A stretch of DNA of 64,000 nt from Trujillonella endophytica. GTDB taxonomy: Bacteria > Actinomycetota > Actinomycetes > Mycobacteriales > Geodermatophilaceae. The notes under the pieces were generated by a model. It did not search any database. It was not told the DNA's origin and saw only the letters and a program-made list of their open reading frames with translations. The position numbers and the translations under genes were made by a program. The stretch spans positions 868,001-932,000 of the forward strand of contig NZ_JABGCI010000001.1 of assembly GCF_019799905.1 (NCBI RefSeq), given 5' to 3'. This document shows, in pieces, positions 9,004-19,736 of the stretch. Each line of letters begins with the position of its first letter. The stretch's first letter is position 1.

Positions 9004-10341
9004 GTGAGCGACGTCTGGCTCGACATCGTCATGGTCGTCGCCTTCGTGCTGGTCGGCGGCGCCTTCTCGGGAGCGGAGATCGCGCTGGTCTCCCTGCGCG
9101 AGTCGCAGGTCCGGGCGATGGCCGAGAACGAGGGGAGGCGCGGCCGGGCGGTCTCGAAGCTGCTCAGCGACCCGAACCGCTTCCTGGCCGCCGTCCAGGT
9201 CGGCGTCACCCTCGCCGGCTTCTTCTCCGCCGCCTTCGGTGCCAGCACCCTCTCCGCGCCCCTGGCGGGCGTGCTCGAGCAGCGGGGGATGTCCGAGGGG
9301 CTGGCCGGCACGCTGGCCCTGGTCCTGGTCACCATCGCGATCAGCTACCTCTCCCTGGTGGTCGGCGAGCTGACTCCCAAGCGGCTGGCCCTGCAGCGGG
9401 CCGAGGGCTTCTCCCTGCTGGTCGCCGCCCCGCTCAACGGCATCGCCACGGCCGCCCGTCCGGTCATCTGGCTGCTGTCGCGGTCGACCAACGTCCTCGT
9501 CCGGTTGCTGGGCGGGGACCCCAAGGCCGCCGGCGAGCAGATCAGCCAGGAGGAGCTGCGCGACCTGGTGGCCGCGCACGAGTCGCTGAGCAGCGACGAG
9601 CGCCAGCTCATCGGGGAGGTCTTCCGGGCCGGGGACCGCGAGGTCCGCGAGGTGATGACGCCGCGCACCGAGGTCGACTTCCTCGATGCCCCGCTGACCG
9701 CCAGCCGCGCCGCCCGCCAGGTCTCCGACAGCAGTCACTCCCGATACCCGGTCGTCGGCCGCGACCAGGACGACGTCGTCGGCTTCGTCCACATCCGCGA
9801 CCTGCTGCTGCCCAACCACCCGGCCGGACGCGCGGCGACCGTCGGCGACCTGGCCCGCGAGGTCAAGCGGCTGCCCGGCACCGCCGGCGTCCTGACCGCC
9901 CTCTCGGAGATGCGCCGCGAGAACCAGCACCTGGCGATCGTGGTCGACGAGTACGGCGGCACCGACGGCATCGTCACCCTCGAGGACCTCATCGAGGAGG
10001 TCATCGGGGAGATCTACGACGAGTACGACGACGAGGTCGCGCCGGAGCCCGAGGAGGTGCCCGGCGGTCCGCAGGACGTCGACGGCCTGCTCAACCTCGA
10101 CGACTTCGCCGAGGCCACCGGTCTGGAGCTGCCCGAGGGGCCCTACGAGACCGTGGCGGGGTTCGTGCTGGCCGAGCTCGGCCGGCTGCCCCAGGTGGGG
10201 GACGTCGTCGAGGTCGAGGGGCGCCGGCTGACCGTGCTCGAGCTGGACGGACGCCGCATCGCGCGGCTGTCGGTCACCCGCCCCGAGCCGCAGGCGCAGA
10301 TCGACCCCACGACGGTGTCCACGCCCACGATCGGCGCCTGA
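9004..10341 (+). CDS. CNNM/CorC (hemolysin C)-type membrane protein with CBS pair
   Basis: A 445-residue integral membrane protein of the CNNM/CorC family, implicated in Mg2+/Co2+ efflux or homeostasis. The DUF21 membrane domain covers about residues 1-190 and carries GGAFSGAEIALVSLRES and VGELTPKRLALQRAE. Two CBS domains (about 200-325) follow, including VREVMTPRTEVDFL and LAIVVDEYGGTDGIVTLEDL. The C-terminal CorC/HlyC transporter-associated domain ends near residue 430. The GTG at 9004 is the first start that keeps the conserved DUF21 beginning. AGGAG (8989-8993) is about 10 nt upstream. It is divergent from the CAP-domain gene. The transported ion cannot be read from sequence. Confidence 0.9.
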   Translation: MSDVWLDIVMVVAFVLVGGAFSGAEIALVSLRESQVRAMAENEGRRGRAVSKLLSDPNRFLAAVQVGVTLAGFFSAAFGASTLSAPLAGVLEQRGMSEGLAGTLALVLVTIAISYLSLVVGELTPKRLALQRAEGFSLLVAAPLNGIATAARPVIWLLSRSTNVLVRLLGGDPKAAGEQISQEELRDLVAAHESLSSDERQLIGEVFRAGDREVREVMTPRTEVDFLDAPLTASRAARQVSDSSHSRYPVVGRDQDDVVGFVHIRDLLLPNHPAGRAATVGDLAREVKRLPGTAGVLTALSEMRRENQHLAIVVDEYGGTDGIVTLEDLIEEVIGEIYDEYDDEVAPEPEEVPGGPQDVDGLLNLDDFAEATGLELPEGPYETVAGFVLAELGRLPQVGDVVEVEGRRLTVLELDGRRIARLSVTRPEPQAQIDPTTVSTPTIGA

Positions 10342-10342
10342 G

Positions 10343-10358
10343 GGAGGACCGCTCCTCC
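10343..10358. terminator. Short hairpin between convergent genes
   Basis: GGAGGA (10343-10348) pairs with TCCTCC (10353-10358) around a 4-nt loop, in the 24-bp gap between the CNNM-type gene and galE. The 6-bp stem is weak, so this is only a possible terminator. Confidence 0.35.
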
Positions 10359-10365
10359 GCGGCGC

Positions 10366-11325
10366 CTACTCGCCGCGGTTCCTCGCGACCTCCCACGCGT
10401 CGCGGACGATCCCGGGCAGGTCGGTGTGCCGCGGGGTCCAGCCCAGGTCCGCGCGGATGCGGTCGCTGGCGGCCACCAGCTGCGCCGGGTCCCCGGCCCG
10501 CCGCTTCCCGACCTCCACCGGCACCGGGTGCCCGGTGACCTCGCGGACGGCGTCGACCACCTGCTGCACGGAGAAGCCGGTGCCGTTGCCCAGGTTGTAG
10601 ATGCGGTGCTCGCCCGGCCGCGGCGCGGGCAGCGCGAGCAGATGGGCGTCGGAGAGGTCCTGCACGTGGATGTAGTCGCGGACGCAGGTGCCGTCGGGCG
10701 TCGGGTAGTCCTCGCCGTAGACGGTGATGGACTCGCGCTGCCCGGCCGCCACCTGCAGCGCGATCGGGATGAGGTGGGTCTCGGTGGTGTGCCGCTCGCC
10801 GAGGCCGTAGGCGGCACCGGCCACGTTGAAGTACCGCAGGCTGACCGCGGCGAAGTCGTACGCCGCGGCGTAGGAGGTCAGCATCGCGTCGACGGCGAGC
10901 TTCGTGGCCCCGTAGGTGTTGGTCGGGCGGGTGGGTGCGTCCTCGCGGATCGGCACCTCCTCGGGCTCCCCGTAGGTGGCGGCGGTCGAGGAGAACACGA
11001 TCCGCCGGCAGTCCACCGCGCGCATGGCCTCGAGCAGGGCGAGCGAGCCACCGACGTTGGTCTCCCAGTAGAGCCCCGGCTCGACCTGCGACTGGCCGAC
11101 CAGGCTCTTGGCGGCGAAGTGCAGCACCGCCTCGGGCCGCACGTCGGCCAGCACCGGGCCCGAGTCCTGCAGCGTGGCCTGCACGAGGCGGGCGCCCTCG
11201 GACACCGCGTCCGCGTGGCCCGTGGACAGGTCGTCGAGCACGGTCACCTCGTGCCCGGCCTCCACCAGGGCGGCCGTGACTACGCTGCCGATGTAGCCGG
11301 CGCCGCCGGCGACGAGAACGCGCAT
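10366..11325 (-). CDS. galE: UDP-glucose 4-epimerase
   Basis: Interconverts UDP-glucose and UDP-galactose for envelope polysaccharides or galactose use. It has 319 residues and an extended SDR fold: NAD-binding GGAGYIGS at the N-terminus, the FSSTAATYG serine segment, the catalytic Tyr-x3-Lys in TYGATK, and RYFNVAGAAYG, all in GalE spacing. It ends with the usual LGWTPRH and a short helix. The start is the ATG at 11325 (MRVLVAGGAGYIG). A TAnnnT box lies 7 nt upstream with no ribosome-binding site between, so the upstream in-frame extension is rejected. Other NDP-sugar epimerases are possible, but the similarity pattern is that of GalE. Confidence 0.93.
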   Translation of the reverse strand: MRVLVAGGAGYIGSVVTAALVEAGHEVTVLDDLSTGHADAVSEGARLVQATLQDSGPVLADVRPEAVLHFAAKSLVGQSQVEPGLYWETNVGGSLALLEAMRAVDCRRIVFSSTAATYGEPEEVPIREDAPTRPTNTYGATKLAVDAMLTSYAAAYDFAAVSLRYFNVAGAAYGLGERHTTETHLIPIALQVAAGQRESITVYGEDYPTPDGTCVRDYIHVQDLSDAHLLALPAPRPGEHRIYNLGNGTGFSVQQVVDAVREVTGHPVPVEVGKRRAGDPAQLVAASDRIRADLGWTPRHTDLPGIVRDAWEVARNRGE

Positions 11326-11332
11326 GGGCCCC

Positions 11333-11338
11333 ACCCTA
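11333..11338 (-). promoter_or_regulatory. Candidate -10 box of a leaderless galE transcript
   Basis: TAGGGT on the minus strand, 7 nt before the ATG at 11325, with no Shine-Dalgarno in the gap. It fits TAnnnT fully. Confidence 0.55.
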
Positions 11339-11411
11339 GGGACGGCGGAGCGGGACCACCCGCACGAGCGGTGCGGCACCGGGGACCGGCCCGGTGGAGA
11401 GGACGGACGAC

Positions 11412-14234
<2,823 letters not shown>

Positions 14235-14280
14235 TCGCCGGGCCGGGGTCGCCGCTCGCGCGATCGTCCCGCGGAGACCG

Positions 14281-14286
14281 CAGACT
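14281..14286 (+). promoter_or_regulatory. Candidate -10 box of a leaderless yihY transcript
   Basis: CAGACT lies 7 nt before the GTG at 14294. It is identical to the box before folD, which also has T to C at the first position. It favours GTG 14294 over GTG 14288. Confidence 0.45.
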
Positions 14287-14293
14287 GGTGCCG

Positions 14294-15322
14294 GTGAGCG
14301 CGAGCCGGATCCGACCGGAGCCGGCCGAGGCGGCGGATCGCCCCGGCTGGGGCGCCCGGGTGTGGCAGCGGGGCGAGGCCGCCGTCGCGGCGCTGCGGCG
14401 CCGGGCGCCCTGGTTCGACCACCTCGCCCGCGCCGGTGGGCGCTACCGGCGCCACCAGGGTGACCTGCTGGCCGCGGGGGTCACCTACTTCACGTTCCTC
14501 GGGCTCTTCCCGGTCCTCCTGCTGGCCGCCTCGATCATCGGGCTGGTCATCGCCGGTGACGCCCTGCTCCAGCGGGAGCTCTACGACGCCATCCGGGAGG
14601 CGTTCCCCGGGGCGACCGGGCGGGGGATCGTCGAGGAGCTGCGCGGTGCCGTGGGCGCGGCCGGCGTCGTCGGCGTCATCGGCCTGGTCGGCTTCGTCTA
14701 CGCCGGGCTGCGGGCGATGGACAAGCTGCGGATCGGCATGGAGCAGATCTGGAAGGGCCGTGTCGACGAGCCGGAGTTCTGGCGGGACAACGTCCAGGAC
14801 CTGCTGGCGCTCCTGATCCTCGGCGCGGTGGCGCTGCTCAGCCTGGCCCTCACGGGCGTCGCCACCCTGGCCACGTCGTGGACGCTCGAGCGGCTCGGCC
14901 TCGAGGACGTGCCCGGGTTGTCGGTCCTCACGACCGTGGTCGGCCTGCTGCTGGCCCTCGTCACCGACGTCGTCGTCTTCCTGTGGCTGCTCAAGGTGGT
15001 CCCGAGCACGCCGCACACCCTGCGCGCGCTCCTGCCGGGGGCGCTGTTCGGCGCGGCCGGTTTCGAGGTGATGAAGCTGCTGGGCAGCTTCTACCTCTCG
15101 CTCATCGACGACAGCGTGACGTCGTCGGCGCTGGGTGGTGCGGTCGGCATCCTGGTGTGGATCAACCTGGTCTTCCGCTTCGCGTTCTTCACGGCGGCGT
15201 GGACGGCGACGCTCCCTCGGCTGTCGCCGGACCGTCCGGCCGGGCCGGACCACCCGCTCGACCCGGACCCGGCGGACCCGGATCGCCCGGACCCGGTGCG
15301 GGCGGCCCCGGCGTCCGGATGA
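14294..15322 (+). CDS. YihY/BrkB-type integral membrane protein
   Basis: A 342-residue protein with about six transmembrane helices between residues 60 and 300 and a Pro/Asp-rich cytoplasmic tail. AGVTYFTFLGLFPVLLL at the first helix, FVYAGLRAMDKL and the ALGGAVGILVWINLVFR segment near the last helix are characteristic of the YihY/UPF0761 family (older name RNase BN, incorrect). The family's function is unresolved. The C-terminal 44 codons lie antisense to the end of the carboxypeptidase gene downstream; the two genes overlap tail to tail by 134 bp. Confidence 0.88.
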   Translation: MSASRIRPEPAEAADRPGWGARVWQRGEAAVAALRRRAPWFDHLARAGGRYRRHQGDLLAAGVTYFTFLGLFPVLLLAASIIGLVIAGDALLQRELYDAIREAFPGATGRGIVEELRGAVGAAGVVGVIGLVGFVYAGLRAMDKLRIGMEQIWKGRVDEPEFWRDNVQDLLALLILGAVALLSLALTGVATLATSWTLERLGLEDVPGLSVLTTVVGLLLALVTDVVVFLWLLKVVPSTPHTLRALLPGALFGAAGFEVMKLLGSFYLSLIDDSVTSSALGGAVGILVWINLVFRFAFFTAAWTATLPRLSPDRPAGPDHPLDPDPADPDRPDPVRAAPASG

Positions 15323-16547
15323 CGGCGCGGCGGCGGCCGACGACCGTGGCGACGACGACGCCCAGCGCGGCCGCGGCCAGCGCGGCGCCCATGACGACCG
15401 GGGCGCCGCTCCCGTCGTCGTCCTCGGGGGCCGCCGCGGCGGGGGCGGCGGGGTCGCCGGCCGGGGCGGCGCTCGTCGGGGCCTCCGTCGTCGGCTCGGC
15501 CGCCGACGCCGACGCCAGCGCCTCGGCGCCGGAGTCGACCAGCCGGCCCACACCCTCGGTGGCCGGGTCCGTGGCGAAGCCCCAGTCGAGCAGCAGCCGG
15601 GCCTGGTCGGCGGCGCGCAGCGGCAGGTTCTCGGTGGCCATGACGCTGACCACCAGCCGGCGGCCGTCCCGCTCCGCGGCGGTGACGAAGGTGTGCCGCG
15701 CGGCGTCGGTGAAGCCCGTCTTGCCGCCGAGGTTCCCCGGGTAGCTGGTGAGCAGGGGGTCCTGGTTCTGGATCTGGTAGCCGGGGGAGCGGCCGTCCAC
15801 CGGCGGGATCTGGGCGGTCGGGGTCGTCAGGACCGCGGCGGTGACCGGGTCGGCCACGAGCCGGCGGAAGACCAGGGCCAGGTCGTAGGGGGAGGAGGAC
15901 TGGCCGGCGACGTCCAGTCCCGACGGCGTCCCCGCGACGGTGTCGAAGGCGCCGATCCGCTCGGCCGTCGCGTTCATCGCCGCCAGGGTGCGGTCGACCC
16001 CGCCGGCGGCGCGGGCGAGGGCGTTGGCCGCGTCGTTGCCCGACTGCAGGACCATCGCCAGGAACAGCAGCGACACCGGGTACCGGCCGCCGGCGACCAG
16101 CCCGACCCGGCTGCCCTCGACCTGCTCGTCCTCGGCCGTGCCCTCGACGACCTGGGCGGGGTCGAGCAGGGGCATGAGCGTGAGCAGCGTCAGCGTCTTC
16201 AGGGTGCTCGCCGGGTAGTAGCGGCCGTGCGGGTCACGTGCGGCGAGCACCTCCCCGGAGCGCGCGTCGGCGACCAGCCAGCCCTGGGCGGCCACGTCCC
16301 CCGGCAGCGGCGGGGTCCCGTCGGCGACCACGAGCCCGCGGGTGTCCATGCCGTCGCCGCCGACCGTGCCGCCGCCCGGTGCGCTGCCCTGCGGGGGCAG
16401 CCCCGGGTACGGGGCCGTGGGTGTGGGCGCGCCGGGGTCCACCGTCGGCCGGGCCGGGTCGGCCAGTGCCGGGCCGGCCCCGCTGAGGAGCACGACCGCC
16501 GCGGTGAGTGCGGCCCCGACCAGCCGCCGTCCCGCGCCCCCTCGCAC
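15189..16547 (-). CDS. D-alanyl-D-alanine carboxypeptidase (S11 family)
   Basis: Trims D-Ala from peptidoglycan stem peptides outside the cytoplasmic membrane. The protein has 452 residues, with a signal peptide in the first ~30 residues and a Pro-rich linker. The S11 domain follows, with the SxxK nucleophile motif PASTLK (Ser114/Lys117), the SxN motif in LQSGNDAAN and KTG in LGGKTGFTDAA. The C-terminus has a transmembrane helix and GRRRAV, then a 45-residue Pro/Gly-rich tail. That topology fits a DacC-like enzyme anchored at its C-terminus. The GTG at 16547 has a TAGCGT box 7 nt upstream and no ribosome-binding site. Its 3' end overlaps the YihY-type gene. Confidence 0.92.
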   Translation of the reverse strand: MRGGAGRRLVGAALTAAVVLLSGAGPALADPARPTVDPGAPTPTAPYPGLPPQGSAPGGGTVGGDGMDTRGLVVADGTPPLPGDVAAQGWLVADARSGEVLAARDPHGRYYPASTLKTLTLLTLMPLLDPAQVVEGTAEDEQVEGSRVGLVAGGRYPVSLLFLAMVLQSGNDAANALARAAGGVDRTLAAMNATAERIGAFDTVAGTPSGLDVAGQSSSPYDLALVFRRLVADPVTAAVLTTPTAQIPPVDGRSPGYQIQNQDPLLTSYPGNLGGKTGFTDAARHTFVTAAERDGRRLVVSVMATENLPLRAADQARLLLDWGFATDPATEGVGRLVDSGAEALASASAAEPTTEAPTSAAPAGDPAAPAAAAPEDDDGSGAPVVMGAALAAAALGVVVATVVGRRRAVIRTPGPPAPGPGDPGPPGPGRAGGPARPDGPATAEGASPSTPP

Positions 16548-16554
16548 GGTCCCG

Positions 16555-16560
16555 ACGCTA
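16555..16560 (-). promoter_or_regulatory. Candidate -10 box of a leaderless carboxypeptidase transcript
   Basis: TAGCGT on the minus strand, 7 nt before the GTG at 16547, with no Shine-Dalgarno between. It fits TAnnnT fully. Confidence 0.55.
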
Positions 16561-16705
16561 GCCGCCCCCGCGCGCCGAGGACCGGGCGGCGCTCTGCGTG
16601 ACGGTCGGGTGACGGGTGCATGACCGCTCCGTCGCTGGTCCCTGGATTGGCAACGATCGCGTCTCTATCCGCCGCCGGGCCGTGGGAGGAGCTGGTACCC
16701 GCGAG

Positions 16706-16711
16706 TAGCTT
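16706..16711 (+). promoter_or_regulatory. Possible promoter element upstream of the nucleoside-uptake operon
   Basis: TAGCTT in the 284-bp gap between the divergent carboxypeptidase and BMP-lipoprotein genes fits TAnnnT. It would give a leader of about 115 nt before GTG 16832. No good -35 is visible. The leader contains GC-rich inverted repeats (around 16735-16775), but I recognise no riboswitch class. Confidence 0.25.
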
Positions 16712-16831
16712 TCCCGGCATTGCCGTCAGCAGCCGACCGGCTCACCGCCGGTGGCGGTCGCGGACGGCAGGCGAGGCCCACCGGGCCGGTCCGGCGACAC
16801 CGGGCCGGCCCCCAAGAGGAGGAGAGACGTC

Positions 16832-17905
16832 GTGCGCGGAGCGCTTACGAGGAAGGGCAGCGTCCGAGCCACGGCTCTGCTGCTGGCCGGTGGCCTGGTC
16901 CTGGCGGGCTGTGCCAGTGACGAGGACGGCGACACCGACAGCGGCGGCAGCGGCGGCGGGGGCGGCGGCGACGAGCTGCGCATCGGCCTGGCCTACGACA
17001 CCGGCGGCCGGGGCGACCGCTCGTTCAACGACTCGGCGTACGCCGGCGTGCAGGCCGCCATCGACGAGCTCGGTGGCGAGGTCCAGGAGTTCAGCCCCAA
17101 CGACGGCGGCTCCGACCGCGTCGAGGGTCTGGCCAACCTGGCCGACCAGGGCTACGACCCGGTCATCGCCGTCGGCTTCGCGTACGGCGACTCGATCGGC
17201 GAGGTCGCCGAGGACTTCCCCGACACGACCTTCGCGATCATCGACTCCGAGGTCGCCGAGCTCGGCATCGACAACGTCACCGGCATCGTCTTCGCCGAGG
17301 AGCAGGGCTCGTTCCTGGCCGGCGTCGCCGCCGCGCTCAAGAGCACCAGCGGCCAGATCGGCTTCGTCGGCGGGGTCGAGTCCCCGCTGATCCAGAAGTT
17401 CCAGGCCGGCTACGAGGCCGGCGCGCGGGCGGCCCGCCCGGACATCGTCATCACCAGCGAGTACATCTCGCCGGCCGGTGACTTCTCCGGGTTCAACGAC
17501 CCGGCCCGCGGCCAGATCCTCGCCCAGGGCATGTACGACGCCGGCGCCGACATCGTCTACCACGCGGCCGGCGGCTCGGGCACCGGCGTGTTCCAGGCGG
17601 CGGCCGCCTCCGGGAAGCTGGCCATCGGCGTCGACTCCGACCAGTACGAGACGGTCGACGACCCGGCGCAGCAGGCCGTGATCATGACCTCGATGCTGAA
17701 GCGGGTCGACAACGCCGTCGAGGCCTTCATCGGTGACTTCGCCGAGGGCAACGTCGAGGGCGGCACCGACATCCGCAACGACCTGGAGACCGAGGGCGTC
17801 GGCCTGTCCACCAGCGGTGGGCAGATCGACGACATCCAGACCCAGATCGACGAGTACCGCGACCAGATCATCAGCGGCGAGATCACGGTCCCGACGACCC
17901 CGTGA
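16832..17905 (+). CDS. BMP-family nucleoside-binding lipoprotein
   Basis: Substrate-binding subunit of an ABC importer, anchored outside the membrane. The 357-residue precursor has a lipoprotein signal ending in the lipobox LAGC, then an Asp/Gly/Ser-rich flexible spacer. The Bmp/PnrA fold follows: GLAYDTGGRGDRSFNDSAYAG, DLGYDPV-like repeats, GIVFAEEQGSFLAGVAAAL and IGFVGGVESPLIQKFQAGY. BMP proteins bind purine or pyrimidine nucleosides, and the following genes (two permeases, cdd, deoA) agree with that. The GTG at 16832 has AAGAGGAGGAGAG upstream, the best ribosome-binding site in the region. A hairpin at 17927 follows the stop. Confidence 0.93.
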   Translation: MRGALTRKGSVRATALLLAGGLVLAGCASDEDGDTDSGGSGGGGGGDELRIGLAYDTGGRGDRSFNDSAYAGVQAAIDELGGEVQEFSPNDGGSDRVEGLANLADQGYDPVIAVGFAYGDSIGEVAEDFPDTTFAIIDSEVAELGIDNVTGIVFAEEQGSFLAGVAAALKSTSGQIGFVGGVESPLIQKFQAGYEAGARAARPDIVITSEYISPAGDFSGFNDPARGQILAQGMYDAGADIVYHAAGGSGTGVFQAAAASGKLAIGVDSDQYETVDDPAQQAVIMTSMLKRVDNAVEAFIGDFAEGNVEGGTDIRNDLETEGVGLSTSGGQIDDIQTQIDEYRDQIISGEITVPTTP

Positions 17906-17926
17906 GCTGACGCGTAGCGCGAACGA

Positions 17927-17962
17927 CGGCGGGCCCGGGGGAGCACACTCCCGGGCCCGCCG
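17927..17962 (+). terminator. Hairpin after the BMP lipoprotein gene
   Basis: A 13-bp perfect stem (17927-17939 with 17950-17962) around a 10-nt loop, 22 nt after the stop and 175 nt before the next start. As in many ABC operons, it may attenuate read-through so that the binding protein is made in excess over the membrane components. Confidence 0.7.
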
Positions 17963-18137
17963 CCGTGTCGGGGACCCGGCCCTCGGCCGGGCCGCGCCGG
18001 CACGGGTGCGCCATCATGCGGCGGTGCCCCGTCCCAGCCCGGCGGGCAGACCGGACGGCGCGGCCGACCCCGCGCCGGACGACCGAGGATCGACCGGCCC
18101 CGACACCCGCGGGGCCGCAGTGAGGGAGAGGCCCCCC

Positions 18138-19736
18138 ATGGCCACAGCAGGCGGCCCGCCGGACCGGCCGCGGCACCACGGCGCGGACGACGGCGGCAGC
18201 GACCCGGGCGGCACCCCGCTCGCCGTGGAGCTGCGCGGCATCACCAAGCGCTTCCCCGGCGTGGTGGCCAACCGCGACATCGAGCTGAGCGTCCGCCGCG
18301 GCGAGGTGCACGCGATCGTGGGGGAGAACGGCGCCGGCAAGTCGACGCTGATGAAGACCCTGTACGGCATGCACCGCCCCGACGAGGGCACGATCGGCGT
18401 CGACGGCCGGGAGGTCGTCTTCCGCAGCCCCGCGGACGCGATCGCCGCGGGCATCGGCATGGTCCACCAGCACTTCATGCTGGCCGACAACTTCACCGTC
18501 CTGGAGAACATCGTCCTGGGCAGCGAGCCGACCCGTGGCGGGCGCCTGGACATGGTCGAGGCGCGCCGGCGCATCAACGACATCTCCGCCCGCTACAGCC
18601 TGGGCCTGGAGCCCGACGCCCTCGTCGAGGACCTCGGCGTCGGCGACCGGCAGCGGGTCGAGATCGCGAAGGTCCTCTACCGGGGGGCCCGCACGCTGAT
18701 CCTCGACGAGCCGACCGCCGTGCTGGTCCCGCAGGAGGTCGACGAGCTGTTCCGCAACCTCGCCGAGCTCAAGCGCGAGGGGCTGACCGTCATCTTCATC
18801 TCCCACAAGCTCGACGAGGTCCGCCGCGTCGCCGACTCGATCACCGTCATCCGGCGCGGGACCACGGTCGGCACCGCGGACCCGAGGACGACGACGGTCA
18901 AGCAGCTGGCCGAGCTCATGGTCGGCGCGCAGCTGCCCACCCCGGCCACCCGCGAGTCGACGGTCCGGGACACCGTCGTGCTGCGGCTGGAGGGGGTCAC
19001 CGTGCGCGACGCGGGCGGCCGGGACCTGGTGGACGCCGTGGACCTCACCGTCCGCCAGGGCGAGGTCGTCGGCATCGCCGGCGTGGAGGGCAACGGCCAG
19101 GCCGAGCTCATCGACGCGATCATGGGGCTGCGCGCGCTGTCGGCGGGCACGCTCACCCTCGGCACCGACGACGTCAGCACCTGGAGCACCCGCGCCCGCC
19201 GCGAGGCCGGCGTGGGCCTGATCCCCGAGGACCGGCACCGCCAGGGGATGCTGCTCGAGGCCCCGCTCTGGGAGAACCGGATCCTCGGCCACCAGACCCG
19301 CCCACCGGCGGTGAAGGGCCCCTTCATCGACCGCCGCGGCGCGCGCGCCGACACCGAGCGGATCATGCGCGAGTACGACGTCCGGGCACCCGGGCCCGAC
19401 ACCCTCGCCGTCGCCCTGTCCGGCGGGAACCAGCAGAAGCTCATCGTGGGCCGGGAGATGAGCGCCTCCCCGCGGCTGCTGCTGGCCGCCCACCCCACCC
19501 GCGGTGTCGACGTCGGCGCGCAGGCGGTCATCTGGGAGCTGCTCAAGGACGCCCGCGCCGAGGGGCTGGGCATCGTGCTGGTCTCCGCCGACCTCGACGA
19601 GCTCATCGGGCTGTCGGACACGCTGCACGTCATGCTGCGCGGCCGGCTGGTCGCCACGGTCGATCCCGGCACGGTCACCCCCGAGGAGCTCGGCGGCTAC
19701 ATGACCGGCGCCCGGACCGCGGTCGGTGCGGCGTGA
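18138..19736 (+). CDS. ABC importer ATPase with two nucleotide-binding domains (nucleoside uptake)
   Basis: Energises the importer served by the BMP lipoprotein. It has 532 residues and two fused ATPase domains. Domain 1 (about 30-260) has Walker A GENGAGKST and Walker B LILDEPTAVL. Domain 2 (about 285-520) has a non-canonical Walker A (GVEGNGQAE), the LSGGNQQK signature and LLLAAHPTRGVD. A degenerate second Walker A and this last motif are usual for the RbsA/NupA class. The ATG at 18138 has GGGAGAGG upstream. The stop overlaps the first permease's GTG (GTGA, 19733-19736). Weak repeats in the 232 bp before it contain no other gene. Confidence 0.92.
   Translation: MATAGGPPDRPRHHGADDGGSDPGGTPLAVELRGITKRFPGVVANRDIELSVRRGEVHAIVGENGAGKSTLMKTLYGMHRPDEGTIGVDGREVVFRSPADAIAAGIGMVHQHFMLADNFTVLENIVLGSEPTRGGRLDMVEARRRINDISARYSLGLEPDALVEDLGVGDRQRVEIAKVLYRGARTLILDEPTAVLVPQEVDELFRNLAELKREGLTVIFISHKLDEVRRVADSITVIRRGTTVGTADPRTTTVKQLAELMVGAQLPTPATRESTVRDTVVLRLEGVTVRDAGGRDLVDAVDLTVRQGEVVGIAGVEGNGQAELIDAIMGLRALSAGTLTLGTDDVSTWSTRARREAGVGLIPEDRHRQGMLLEAPLWENRILGHQTRPPAVKGPFIDRRGARADTERIMREYDVRAPGPDTLAVALSGGNQQKLIVGREMSASPRLLLAAHPTRGVDVGAQAVIWELLKDARAEGLGIVLVSADLDELIGLSDTLHVMLRGRLVATVDPGTVTPEELGGYMTGARTAVGAA

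Noticed and set aside
16548..16831. Riboswitch before the nucleoside importer operon
   Set aside because: GC-rich inverted repeats are present, but I find no conserved core of a purine, preQ1 or other known riboswitch.
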